The notes under the pieces: generated by a model
Told to the model about the DNA's origin: nothing
Database searches by the model: none
The model's input: the letters and a program-made list of their open reading frames with translations, nothing else
Translations under genes and position numbers: made by a program
Origin: Seiridium cupressi
Lineage: Eukaryota; Ascomycota; Sordariomycetes; Amphisphaeriales; Sporocadaceae
DNA: 64,000 nucleotides
Assembly: GCA_036674765.1 (NCBI GenBank)
Contig: JARVKI010000133.1
Coordinates: 27,903 to 91,902, forward strand
Reading direction: 5' to 3'
Shown: positions 45,589 to 56,492 of the stretch, one piece after another
Layout: the number at the start of each line of letters is the position of its first letter
Numbering within the stretch: the stretch's first letter is position 1

Positions 45589-48285
45589 CTAGTCATCCAT
45601 GGGCTTGTCAACCAGGGTGACCGAGTGGTTTACCGAGTGACCCAATGGGGCAGGTTCTGGAGTGTTCTCCTCGCCTATTGGTTCCGTCGGTGTTCCTGCA
45701 GCGGCGCCAGGGGCCACTCTTCTTCCGCGTTCGAAACGTGCGCTGCCCCGTCCCAAGCTATTCCTCTTCTCAATCAGAGATGTTTCGCCATCCGGCTTGG
45801 CTTCGCCGTTGGTGCCATTCACTTCCGCGGCGGGTGCTTGAACGGGACCGGCACTATCAGGAACCTCCAGGCTGGAACGCTTCACGCCGCCTGCTAAACT
45901 GCCTAGGCTAGAGCGGTGACGGTCGACTGTTGATGTTGGCGAAGTCTGGATTGGGAATCGAGTCTCGGGGCCTCCTACACTGCGGTCGCGGCGATGGCGA
46001 GGGCTCGGTGCGGGACTAGTAGCGCGGCTCCTGCCACCGGCCTTCTCCAAGAGTGCCCGTTGCCGTTCCTCCATATGAGCACGTCGGTTACTCTCGTCGG
46101 TGCTTATGGCACGAGGACGATTATTAGAGGTCACAGAGCTGGAATGGGACAATGTTGACATGCGTTTAAGCTCGGAAAAGATCGCATCCTTGTGAGCGAA
46201 AAGATCACGGATCAGCCGGTAAGCATGCTTTTCCTCCATTGTCAGAGAAGTCTCTGTTCGAGGCCGCAGGATGCAGGGAGCGAGAGAGGTGGCAAGAGCA
46301 GTGATATACTGCTCATCTGCTGATGTCAAATCAATCAGGCGAGTAAAGTGGTTCATGCAGGCGTCGAGTGTTGCGATATTAGTGAGACGGAGTTGAGACA
46401 AAGTTTGCTGAAGTACGCTGATGCGCGCAGCTTCGGAGCTATCTGTCGCCGGCGTGTTGTAGATGGTGCGGATGATTTCGTACACATGAGAAGAGACCAA
46501 GGAGTCTGGAATGGTGAATTAGCATACGTTGTGAACGACGGAGATCTGAACCTACCCGGCAGCTCGAGTAGATAAAGCTTCAAAACACTCGCAACAGTGG
46601 GGACATCGGCGTCTGCTAAAGTCTCGTGCGTGAATACCTTGCCGTCGTTGATCTTAGCTCGCAGCTTGTGAACTTGTGCGAGAGGCACCTCGACGAGCCA
46701 CACATCCCGCCTCGCAGCATCTCCCTCCAAGTCAGGATAGTGACTGTCCAGGTAGGTCAAAAGCGTCGTGATGATAAGGGGCACCCGCTTTCTGTCTGCC
46801 CTGGCACGAGCCTCTAGGTCCACGCCAAATGTTTGCTCATCGACCTTATTGTAGTAGTTCTCGTACGTCACAACCTTGGGGGCAAAGCTGCCTGTGCGAT
46901 AATTCTCAAGGAAGTACCGTAGATCGCCGGTAGGCTGTACCGTCTCCTGATACAGTATCATCCGGTCGACGGTTGCCTGAAGGCTGGGAATGACATTGCC
47001 AATTGTTCCCGAGAAGTCGAGAATAACAGTCTTGATCGCCTTCAATCTATCCAGTTCGCACCGCTCGAGGAACTTGAGGTGGACGAGAATCGACTCTTCT
47101 AGTTCGCAACGCATCTCGTCGAGCTTGCGGACACCGGCCTTGTACTTGTCATCTGTCTCCCTGGCTTCGCGGCGTAGCCGTTCAGGCGGGGTCTCGTTCG
47201 GATATTGGTTGTTGAGGCCCCAACCCTGAAGATATTCGCTCACAGTGCCAATGACGGGGGTGTCGGATCCATTCTCTGCAGGGTTGGGCAAGGAGAAAGT
47301 CCTGGACATTGGTGCCTTCTTCTCTGGAACGCCAGCTAATTGAAAAGCCTTCGGCTTCCACTGGTAGAAAAGCTTGGAGCTATTGGCAAAGTTGTTGCCC
47401 ACATTGCCGACAAGGCGCAGAAAGCCGTTGGTGATGAGGTCCTGTCCAATTCTCTCGGCGTAGCTAACGGTGCTTGTGTTCATGTACCTTTGCAGATATT
47501 CCACAATGTCAGAACCGCAAGAGGTGTTGAGGTAGGTGCCAAGAATTGGAACCTTGGTGTCGCCCATTTTAATGGTGTTGAGCATGTGGGAAAGGATCTT
47601 CTTGACCTGCTCAGTTTGGTACGTCTCATCGCCAATCTCGTACATCTCGTCCTCCTCCTCTTCTTTGTTCTCCGAGATCTTGATTTCAGGCACATTAGGA
47701 TTATTCTGTTTCGGACTTGTCTCGGCGGTCTGGAAGGCCATCTTGTTCTCCTCCTCGAGATCCTCTACTAGCCGGCACTTGTTGAAGTAGTTGCTGCGCA
47801 GTTTCTTGACCGTCTCAGCCTGACGGTCGTGCGCCTTGATGCGTGTTTGCAGGTCGTCCTGCGACTCCTGGATTCGGGACTCGTGCGCATCGCACCAGCG
47901 GGAGAACGGGTTCACGACCAGGTCCCGGATGCTCTGTGCAATCTTCAAATGGTTCTTGGAAGCATCCTCCATCTCAGTTCGCACTCCATCATACGCTTTC
48001 TTGGTGCTGGCGCCATCGTCGCGAGAGAAGCCGCCAGTGATCTTATCCGCTGTTGGCGCAATGTCCCCTAGCTTTTGCCCGTAGAGCTCTTCGGCTTCGG
48101 CGCGCATGCGGGCGATGGTGAGAACTTGTCGATTTTCTTGAGCTCCTTGTTGGAGCTTCCCGAACAGGACGCCAAGTCCTGTTTTTACAATGTTAGTCTC
48201 GACGGAGATGTGCTCTGGCAGCAGCAAGGTCATATGTACCTGCGGCATAGTCTGCCGACCAGAATGAATCGGCGAAGCCTGGCAT
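45589..48285 (-). CDS. RGD2: F-BAR / DEP / RhoGAP protein, Rgd2-like
   Basis: Predicted cytosolic regulator of Rho/Cdc42 GTPases at curved membranes (polarity, cytokinesis). Exons 48285-48240, 48178-46556 and 46505-45589 encode 861 residues; introns are 61 and 50 nt. The first 16 residues (MPGFADSFWSADYAAG) and the following LGVLFGKLQQG begin the FCH/F-BAR helical domain, which continues through about residue 200. It is interrupted by an acidic DEP insertion-like region; a DEP domain follows at ~240-320 (VPILGTYLNTSCGSDIVEYL ... FANSSKLFYQW). The second half of the F-BAR helices and a RhoGAP domain (from FGVDLEARARAD to SLVSSHVYEIIR and LAPCILRP) complete the Rgd2 layout. At the place where most RhoGAPs have the arginine finger (FRVSG), this reads VWLVEVPL. 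The tail is Ser/Arg-rich and disordered. Confidence 0.85.
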
Positions 48286-49999
48286 TGTGACTAAGGACAG
48301 CGCTGCTCGGAACCGGGGAAGAGAAAAGAAGAAGAAAGGAAGCAGTAGATAAGACGGCAAGGAAAAGAATTCTTGTTGAGGCTATGCGAGGTACTATGGG
48401 TCGTGATTCATCACCGGTCGTGTTTTGTGTATGGCTCGTTATGTGATGCACCAGGAAAGCGGAATCGACAGCAATGCGACGGGGGCTTGGAGGGCCGAAT
48501 CAAGGCTTTGGGCGCGAACGTGCTAAGGTGGTACAAACGTCGGCAGTCGTACGGATGCAGACAATAGGAGAGGTCGACTCGCGATGGTACAATGCCACGG
48601 ATATGTACAAAGGGAGGCAGTTCGTGGGTCAACAAAGACGGCCGAAGGATGGAGATTGAATACGAAGAAAAGCCCAGTCCATGTTTTGACTCCAGCGTCA
48701 GCAAAATCGCTTTTTGCCTGTCGCTCTCATTTGGAGTTCTGGGACCACCACGCAGCTGAAGGCCAAAGCTGTCTGCGAGAGCGATTGTCCATTGGCCAGA
48801 GCAGCGAACGACAAGCCGGTCGCATCCTTGTCACGAGCTAAATGCTCGCCCAAAACCCACTGAAAGCACTGAGACGACCCCTGCTGCGTGCCCCCTACCT
48901 TAGCCGAAACATCGCCTCAAGCCGCCCGTTGACAGGCCACTGGCCACTTCTTACGAACCCCGTTCAGACCGACCCAGTGGCGCCCTCTTTACCCCAGGAA
49001 AAAAAGTCTGTTTCCGTCTCGTCTTTTGCCAACTCCTGCACACAGAACGGATAGCTGTCAACTCCAGACCATGAGGGTGGCCTTCGTCCCGAGCACTAAA
49101 CCAGCATGGGATAGGTTTGTACATAGCGGTGTCGTTCAGCTTGACCGCGGCGCAATGACGTAGGCCTATGCACAGATGCATAGGTACCTACATGTACCCA
49201 AGGTAAACTAACTGCATGCGAGCCTCAATTGAAATGAGATGCCGCAATCTGACACGAAGACCAGGGACCGCTCCTGAAGCGCTGGGCAATATACAGCAAA
49301 GAAAGCCCCAGTTTGTCCAAGAGTACAAAAGCCGGTTGGCACATTCTGTTCACAGTAGTCTCGTCGACGCCTGAGACCAGTAGTTTTTCATTTTAATATT
49401 TTATTCCTATGACCTGATCTCATTAAAGCTGCTATACTAAATGCATACGTGTAAGTTCAAGTACAAGTGTAGGTTGGGCTGGATCTCACGGTAAGACATA
49501 ATGACCCGGAAGCTACTGCAAGGTACAGCGGTCGCTCAAGTCCAAATACAATATTAGTTAGGTAGTTTTGATTCCAGTAAGCGCAATAGAATGCCCAAGT
49601 AAGGCACAGCCATCTCTACATGTACGATGGTACTGCGTGCTCGAAGTTCAATGAACATTCATCTCTCCTTGCGCCTCAGCTTCGCTTTGCCGACAGCCTA
49701 GAGAGCCCTCATGTCGGCCGGGATGATGAGCTTGCGGGGCCAACCCGATTGGGGAGCTGTTCGCCTCTCGTCCGGCTTTGTGGAAACTCCGCGACATCGC
49801 ACTTCCCTCTTCCTGGTTTCGATAGCTACAGTCGTTGAACGGCTATTTCTATCTTGACAATCATCAATCGGGTTCCTATCGGCTTCTGAGTTGACAGGCC
49901 AAGGAGGAGTGCAATTGTGAGTTACATGTATACATAGGTACATGTACTAAGCATCTATCAAATCTAGGCTGCTGACATATCAACAGAACATCGCCCAAG
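48286..49999. other. Divergent intergenic region
   Basis: 5' flanks of the RhoGAP gene (minus) and the dipeptidase gene (plus), 1.7 kb apart. The middle (49.38-49.60 kb) is AT-rich. Short frames only. Confidence 0.5.
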
Positions 50000-51552
50000 A
50001 TGTCCGAGAAAGAGCTACCATTGAGCGAGATGCCTCGTTATGAGAGGCAGCCACGCTCTTCATGTGCACGTGGCGCCATTGCTGTACTTTTCTCATTGCT
50101 ATTCTTTGGGGCTTTGTTTCATCCCGTATCTCGATCCTATCACCCAGCTTGCCACGCCTACTCGCGCCTGCGTCCCCAGACCATTGAGGGCCGAGTCCAT
50201 AAAGTCCTGGCCACAACGCCGCTGATAGGTATGACCATGCGTTTCGAGATACATGTCTGTACTAATATGGCTGTCAGATGGACATGATGATTTCCCCCTT
50301 CTTGTACGAGCTCTATACGGCAACCACATCTACGGCAACTTCACAGACGCCTTCGAGAAGACTGGTCTACCCGCGCAGGTTGACCTACCGCGACTACGAG
50401 CGGGCCAGAATGGCGGCGCTTTCTGGAGCGTTTTTGCCCCGTGCCCCAAAAATGGCTCGGACTGGTCGGATAAGAACTACGAAGACAGTATGTCCCCGTG
50501 GCCTCTCCTTGATCGAATGTCAGCCTAAATACTTATATGATCATAGTCGTCCTATTCACCATCCAGCAAATTGATCTCGTCAACCGTCTCAGTGCTGCTT
50601 ATCCCAATGACTTTTCCAGCGTGGCCGGCATCACGGCCGACTCGGCCCTAGCAGCCTTCAGACAGGGCAAAATCATCTCCCCTCTTGGCGTTGAAGGCTT
50701 ACATCAAATCGGCAACTCCGTGGCTAACCTGCGCTTGTTCCATACAATCGGAGTGCGATATGCTACCCTAACACACAACTGTGGTAACATCTTCGCCGAC
50801 TCGGCACTTGTCGAGTCCCCGTTCCGTAAGGCAACACCATACTGGGGCGGTCTGTCACCCAAAGGCAAGGAGCTTATTCACGAAATGAACCGCATTGGCA
50901 TGATCGTGGACCTAGCCCACGTCAGCGCTGATACCATGCGTGATGTGCTTGGCGGGACTGAGTGGGAGGGGAGCAAAGCACCTGTCATGTACAGCCATTC
51001 TTCGGCTTTTGCGATTTGCCCGCATCCAAGGAATGTGCCAAATGACGTGTTGGAATTGGTCAAAAAGACAAACTCTGTCGTCATGGGTAGGTTGTTCTTC
51101 GGGTGAAGGATGCTTCAGATTGCCAGCTAACATAGGTGGCAGTAAACTTTGCCCCAGACTTCATCTCCTGCAAGGATGTCGGCAGCGACAACGGGATCCC
51201 CAAGGTGGTGCCCGAGAATGCTACGCTTGCGCAAGTTGCGGACCACATCACGTATGTCGGTGATCTCATTGGCTACGATCACGTGGGTGTGGGCAGTGAT
51301 TTCGATGGTATCCCGTCTGTGCCCAAAGGATTGGAAGACGTGTCGAAATACCCCGATCTCTTCGCTGAGCTACTCAAGCGAGGCGTGTCGGACAAAGATG
51401 CCGCCAAAGTCGCCGGCGGGAATATCCTCAGAGTTTGGAAAGATGTTGAAATCGTTTCAGCCAAGCTTCAGGCAGCAAACTTCCCAGTGCTCGAGGACGA
51501 CCTGTCTAGTCTGAGGTTTGAGGAGGCCTTCAACTTCGTAGATCTATCGTAG
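50000..51552 (+). CDS. Membrane dipeptidase, peptidase family M19
   Basis: Zinc dipeptidase related to renal (membrane) dipeptidase. Exons 50000-50228, 50278-50487, 50547-51086 and 51143-51552 encode 462 residues; introns are 49, 59 and 56 nt. A type II signal anchor is likely at ~25-43 (GAIAVLFSLLFFGALF) after a short basic N-terminus, placing the catalytic domain outside the cytosol. Metal-binding features are in the expected order: DGHDDFP at ~77-83 (family DGHNDLP), the Glu-containing GVEGLHQIGNS, HVSADTM, MYSHSSA and GVGSDFDGI near the C-terminus. Each intron junction restores one of these or its flank. The length is normal. The Asp in place of Asn within the first motif occurs elsewhere in the family, so activity is plausible. 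Related fungal genes occur in gliotoxin-type clusters, but no such cluster genes are present here, so a general peptide-turnover role is more likely. Confidence 0.88.
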
Positions 51553-52020
51553 ACCACTAGCCCAATTTCAAGTGCAGCAAGAACAGCATTGAAAGGGAAT
51601 AAAGAATGCGAAGAGTAGAAATAAGACGAGTAGAGGACTGCAGTAAGAATTGAGCACAGGGGGCCAGCTCAGTCAAAAGAGACACCAGTATATTGAACAA
51701 TGATACTTTAGCCATTGCCCGCTACACACCAATGTGACCTGTAGTTTCGTGGATATCAAGAGAGTGGTGTCAGTTTAATGTATAAGGATGTTATTCTGAG
51801 AAATCGTCATGGCTATCCTAGAGCCAGAAAGGTATTGAGAATACTTCATCTTGTAGCATATAACGAAACCCCTCGAACTTGGTCGAAGGGATAAGATCAT
51901 CCTAGAAACGAACGGTTTGCGACAGCCTTTTCTTATGGCCGCTTAATGGAGACATGATCATACATTTCAGATACACAAAGACAACGGTTCAGGTATGATC
52001 TCCACATTCCACTATAGCAT
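51553..52020. other. Intergenic, no gene seen
   Basis: 3' flank of the dipeptidase gene; AT-rich, short frames only. Confidence 0.5.
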
Positions 52021-52488
52021 TCACCAGATGTTTAAGGGGGAAATTGTTTTCCCTAACTTCTTCATCGAGACTTGAATAACCATGGGTGATCCTTGAGATT
52101 TCAGCTGGTAAAAGTTATAATAATTAGGGCCCAGCCCCTGGGAATCTAGTAGATGAGAAACTGCTAGAATAGCCCCTACATTAGAAGGAAGAGGCCTGTG
52201 CCGTGAAGGGAGTTTGTTGTGTATGACTTGATAGTACCAAACATCAAAATTCTCAATCCACATCCTTCTTCTCTTGGAGAGGAGAATGCCGAGATCTAGC
52301 TTCCAACGAGGCAACTGTTCGTATTGCCTCAACAGGGGAAACGTACATGTTCTCGACGACAATACCGTTTTACGAGCAGCTGAAATATGTTTCTCATATT
52401 TAGATAAGAGACCAAGTAATGTCTTTTCAATTTGACCAGCAAATTGCAGCCCTTGCCATTGCTCCTTGTAATTAGTCTTTTTGACATA
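52021..52488 (-). pseudogene. Open-frame relic, unknown protein
   Basis: A 155-codon minus-strand frame opens after a TGA at 52491-52489 and has no ATG in its first part, so it cannot be translated as it stands. Composition is protein-like, with alternating hydrophobic and basic residues: LLGLLSKYEKHISAARKTVL, WKLDLGILLSKRRRMWIENF and YYNFYQLKSQG. It sits alone in AT-rich DNA. I recognise no family. It could be the 3' exon of a decayed gene, a fragment of a mobile-element protein, or chance. Confidence 0.3.
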
Positions 52489-53151
52489 TCAGCTCTGTCC
52501 GCATCAAGGTTTTGCAGTCCGTATATGCTGAGTTAAGAATCCCGGTGAAATGTTGGGATGTGATTATTCGTGGCGGCAAGGTTTTCTATTGCTGACATTG
52601 ATGTTTCCATGAACTTAGTAATGCACGATATTTTATAGTAGTTTCACTTACATCCCTAGCCAAGTGTACGTTTTTATGTAATCCCACAATACGTCATTTT
52701 AGTTGTGGACGAATGCTGAGACGCGGGCCACATACTGCAACTTTTGTAGCACTTCTCTACTGTTCCCATACCTTGGGGGCTGCATCTACGTTAAAAGGTA
52801 GGATGCCGGACTTATGTTTTTGAGAGTAGCATTCGAACATGCCAGTCATGGCATGCCGTCTGTCTCTCCGTCCAAAAGACACAGTAAAAGCCATCTAATA
52901 GATTCCCGGCACTGAGCTGATCTTGATTTGGGTTCTTTTTGCATTGTACAATGGCTTCGCGCCTAATAACCTATTGTACAAATGGCACTGTTCCTCCAGA
53001 GGTGAAACATGCCATGCTGATCGGATTGCTGGAACGGCCAGAACCTCTATAAAACGCCCAACCTACTTGGCGTACAGTCTGTCTGGGTGATACTCTTCGA
53101 GCACCCATGATCTCCGTAGTACAGCTTCCGAGTAGCGTGACCACCTCCAGC
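52489..53151. other. Intergenic, no gene seen
   Basis: AT-rich DNA followed by the 3' flank of the mitochondrial uS13 gene. Confidence 0.45.
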
Positions 53152-53582
53152 TCATGATCCTCGTGGTCGATCTCCTCCGCCTCTCTCCAGCACATTGAGT
53201 TTCCTTGCCGTAGTGATTTGGTTCCTTGTGTTTTGACCCCGTACAGGCAGACCCATAGCATGTCTTCGTCCTCGGTAGGTACCCATGTCTCGCAATCTCC
53301 TGATGTTGTCTTGTACTAATCTTCGCGCATCGTTGTCGATCGTCATGGTGGATAACTCTGCTGTCAGAGACGTCTGCGTCTTGACTGGAACGGTCTCTAG
53401 ACGAGCCAGCGGGTGGATGCAGTATTTGGCCATGATGCGTGCTGAGGTCTGCGGCCCCAAGCCGTAAAAGGACTCCAGGGTCTTCTTGACCAGCTTCCGG
53501 GGGTGGAAGTTTACGCCCATTATGAAAACCTAGGTGCCGGTCAGCAGCATTGAGTAAGGGTCGAGAGTATTGTGCTCACCAT
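53152..53582 (-). CDS. SWS2: Mitochondrial small-subunit ribosomal protein uS13
   Basis: Component of the mitoribosomal small-subunit head. The coding sequence is split as 53582-53580 (the ATG alone) and 53529-53152, across a 50-nt intron with GTGAGC donor and CCTAG acceptor; the product is 126 residues. Translation then begins MVFIMGVNFHPRKLV, matching the 'M-V-x-I-x-G' start of the family. The helix-two-turn-helix part (SFYGLGPQTSARIMAK) and the C-terminal RNA-binding signature (RRLRDMGTYRGRRHAMGLPV then RGQNTR) are intact. Without the intron the first in-frame ATG is at 53520, which would still make an almost complete protein three residues shorter, so both starts are possible. It is divergent from cyclophilin B, with 403 nt between starts. 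Confidence 0.88.
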
Positions 53583-53985
53583 CTTGACGAATTTGGCAGG
53601 CTGCCACCAAAAGAATGCCGCAATGAATTGTTCCTGAGGATGCGTGAGACCGAGCTTCGAGATCTCCCCGAAAGGTCGAATTTGGACGTCGCGAAATGCA
53701 CGAGCCAGTCTGAAGCAGCTTGGCCGCTAGCGTCTCTAGACACCCCAGTGGCGTGATTATAACGCTGTTATCATGGGCGATAAGGCCCCTCCTGCATGTG
53801 TCTGGAACTGCCGCTGCTGGGGACCTGCATCAAGCAGCTCGAGTTGAAACGTAGCTTCAAGGACGAGGTGTCACGTCTTCTTCTCCATTGTCCATCTTCA
53901 CATATTCCATTTCTGGGCGATATTCCTCTCGCCAACCCATTTGACATACATCCATTGACCTCAACCATTGATACCATTGCCTACA
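53583..53985. promoter_or_regulatory. Shared divergent promoter, uS13m / cyclophilin B
   Basis: 403 nt between two divergent start codons. No certain TATA or other element can be named. Confidence 0.45.
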
Positions 53986-54732
53986 ATGTTGTCACTACGC
54001 CGCCTCTTTGCCGGCGCCGTGCTCCTCCTCGGAGTGAGCATGGTGTTCTTCGCGTCGACCGCCGAAGCTGCCAAGGGCCCCAAGATCACCCACAAGGTCT
54101 ACTTCGATATTACCCAGGGCGATGAGCCCATTGGTCGCATTGTCATGGGTCTCTACGGCAAGACCGTCCCCCAGACTACTGAGAACTTCCGGGCTCTGGC
54201 TACTGGCGAGAAGGGCTTCGGCTACGAGGGGTCTTCTTTCCACAGAGTCATCAAGCAGTTCATGATCCAAGGTGGTGACTTCACCAAGGGTGATGGCACC
54301 GGCGGCAAGTCCAGTATGTCTCGGATTCCGACCCGCCGTGGCACGTCGTAATTACTAATCGTCTAAACTCCCAGTCTACGGTGACAAGTTCCCCGATGAG
54401 AACTTCAAGCTCAAGCACACCAAGAAGGGTCTCCTTTCCATGGCCAACGCCGGCAAGGACACCAACGGCTCCCAGTTCTTCATCACCACTGTTATTACTT
54501 CGTAAGTTATTGGTTGTCAAATGTAAACCATGGCAATAAGAGACTAACACGCGCATGCAGTTGGCTCGATGGTCGTCACGTTGTCTTTGGCGAGGTGCTC
54601 GAGGGTTACGATGTCGTCGAGAAGATCGAGCAGGGTGCCACTAAGCCCGGTGACAAGCCCGTCAAGGAGGTCAAGATCGCCAAGAGCGGAGAGTTGGAGG
54701 TTCCTGCCGAAGGTATTCATGTGGAGCTCTAA
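53986..54732 (+). CDS. cypB: ER cyclophilin B (peptidyl-prolyl isomerase), HVEL isoform
   Basis: Prolyl cis-trans isomerase of the secretory pathway. Exons 53986-54313, 54375-54501 and 54561-54732 give 208 residues. The signal peptide lies at about residues 1-26 ([18 protein letters not shown], cleaved near AEAAK). The cyclophilin fold has its key motifs: [15 protein letters not shown] with the catalytic Arg, GSQFFITT, and [13 protein letters not shown] with the cyclosporin-contacting Trp. Read straight through, the last exon ends GIHVEL, an HDEL-like ER-retrieval signal. Introns are 61 and 59 nt. The start is the ATG directly before the signal peptide; the frame opens six codons earlier without ATG. 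A splice donor inside the GIHVEL codons can instead join to a further exon (54819-55039). It is divergent from the uS13m gene and followed by TRM112 on the same strand. Confidence 0.92.
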
Positions 54733-54818
54733 ACACCCTGCTCGTCTCCGAAAAGTGCCACCATGGTCGCTCTCGTGATGCCGCCGAGTCTACATAGCTG
54801 ATTCAACTTGTTCCCCAG

Positions 54819-55039
54819 ATCCTGCCATCTACGGCGGTGCCGAATGGGCTGCGGGATTCTCTAGCGAGGAGGCCGCCAACCCATTCCAAGAGACTGCAGC
54901 TGCCGAGGAGGGCTTCTCTCTTTTCCAGAAAGCTGCTTTCTTCGGTGTCATCCTCGCTGCGGTCGCCATTTACTTGCGCATGACCCGATCAAGGGGAGGC
55001 GAAATAGACAACGTGGCCTACGAGAAGACCATGGCGTAG
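54819..55039 (+). CDS. cypB: Alternative last exon of cyclophilin B (membrane anchor)
   Basis: If the donor GGTATTC at 54713 is used with the acceptor TTCCCCAG ending at 54818 (a 106-nt intron), the ER-retrieval end is removed. Codon GAA then G|AT opens into 72 further in-frame codons to TAG at 55037-55039, for a 275-residue protein. The added part is an acidic linker (EWAAGFSSEEAANPF) followed by a hydrophobic helix (AAFFGVILAAVAIYL), a basic stop-transfer (RMTRSRGG) and a short cytosolic tail. The open frame, its correct phase, the consensus splice sites and the anchor topology argue that it is coding. Its use is inferred; no transcript was seen. Confidence 0.7.
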
Positions 55040-55269
55040 ACATGCCAATGGATCAAAAAGTACATAAATTGACTTGTTCATCTGTCAAAAGAATCTACAT
55101 AGCCTGTTTGAATGTAGCTGTTGCAGTGGCAACTGAGTGGTGCATGTTTAGAGAATTATACCTGACATGGAACTTGGATGTGCTGGCCCCATAAAATTTT
55201 AAGACGGGCAGAAATCTCAGCCTGCGACACTTACACATCGCAAACCCTCAATCTAACACATCGGACAAC

Positions 55270-55925
55270 ATGAAGATTCTAAGTTTAAACTTCCTTACTT
55301 GCGCCGTTAAGGCCTGCAAGTCCTCTTCCGATTCGTATCCTCTGCACCCAAAGGATGCAGAGCTGGTGCAGGACGATATCGACGTAAATGCAGAACTGCT
55401 GCTCAACATACTGCCCCGCATCGATTGGACGGCCCTCACCACGACAGCCACCGAGGTGAGTACTCTTTTGTTTGATTTTGATATGTCTGGATGTTTTATC
55501 CCTGCTCCCATGAATGTTGCATACCCTTTTGTGTTGTATGTAGTCAAACACATGAGTGGTGATGTTGCAAGTCCCTGCAGTTGTTAGCATCAGACTTTGA
55601 GACCCGGGGGTGTTTTTTCTACTGCACCAGCCACTATAAAACAAACCGATATTCGAAGCAGAGAGCACCCTTCAAGAGCAGTCCGCTAGTAAATGAGAAA
55701 GGACATTATGCTAACAAGGACACCCAGCTCGGCTTCCCAGCCCTGCCGCCTCAGCCTCCGACCGCTGAAGAGCTGCAGGCTGATGAGAAGAAGCTCAAGG
55801 ACTTGCACAACCTGTTGATGGAGACACAGATCATGGAGGGCAAGCTTGTGTGCGGCAACTGTGGACACGAGTACGCGGTGCGGGAGGGTATTGCGAACTT
55901 CCTGCTTCCTAGCCATCTGGTCTGA
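55270..55925 (+). CDS. TRM112: Trm112, activator of methyltransferases
   Basis: Small zinc-binding partner that activates and stabilises Trm9, Trm11, Mtq2 and Bud23, for tRNA, eRF1 and 18S rRNA methylation. Exons 55270-55455 and 55728-55925 give 127 residues, the usual size. Cysteines C11 and C16 (LTCAVKAC) and CGNC near the C-terminus make the zinc site; the conserved ends are MKILSLNFL and REGIANFLLP. The join reads TTATELGFPALPP, as expected for the family. The 272-nt intron is long for this window. Within it, a CAG acceptor at 55580 is in phase with an open stretch of 49 codons running into exon 2, so a longer variant is formally possible. It lies 230 nt after the cyclophilin anchor exon on the same strand. 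Confidence 0.9.
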
Positions 55926-56492
55926 GATCTCTGCTTCGGATTTGGTCCTTGGAGCAGCGCATGGGGAGCATTCTTTGATTCTTTAGTCGAGGCTCGAGTC
56001 GGCTTTCAGCTCTCCAGTGGCTACAAGCAAAGGGCGTATGAGACGCATTCTCGCCAAGTTACATCATGAGTGAATGTCAAAAGGGTGGTTACTGGCTGAT
56101 TTCATGATGGAATCAACGAAGTCCTAATCGAACCGACACTTCGAATGACTTCCGGCGTTTGTGGCGTTTTTCTGTTAGACACTGACCCAGGAGGCATAAT
56201 ACAATATGCTCCATTGACAACGATCTTGAACTCTGCTCATACGTCGATAAGGTGATTGTTTCATGCTATTATATATCAAACGCCGACTACCAAAGTGTTT
56301 ATCTATACACGCCTTCCACCCGGCGGCAGCTCCTTTGGTGACCTTAATAAACTCTATTGCCAACAGTTTGGGGAAATCCCCCTCAACCCGTCATACGACC
56401 ATGGCGCTGTTAGGTTGATTCCTTGAGCCTGTACAGCCTGTGCCCAGTGTGGATGCAAGATGTCAGCTACCAGTAGTCCTCTTAGCAGGCTC
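55926..56492. other. Convergent 3' flanks
   Basis: 567 nt between TRM112 (plus) and BIG1 (minus). Nothing besides short frames was seen. Confidence 0.5.

Noticed and set aside
47340..47771. 143-codon plus-strand frame
   Set aside because: Antisense shadow of the Rgd2-like gene.
50000..51552. Dipeptidase as part of an epipolythiodioxopiperazine-type cluster
   Set aside because: The M19 family is shared, but no other cluster gene is nearby.
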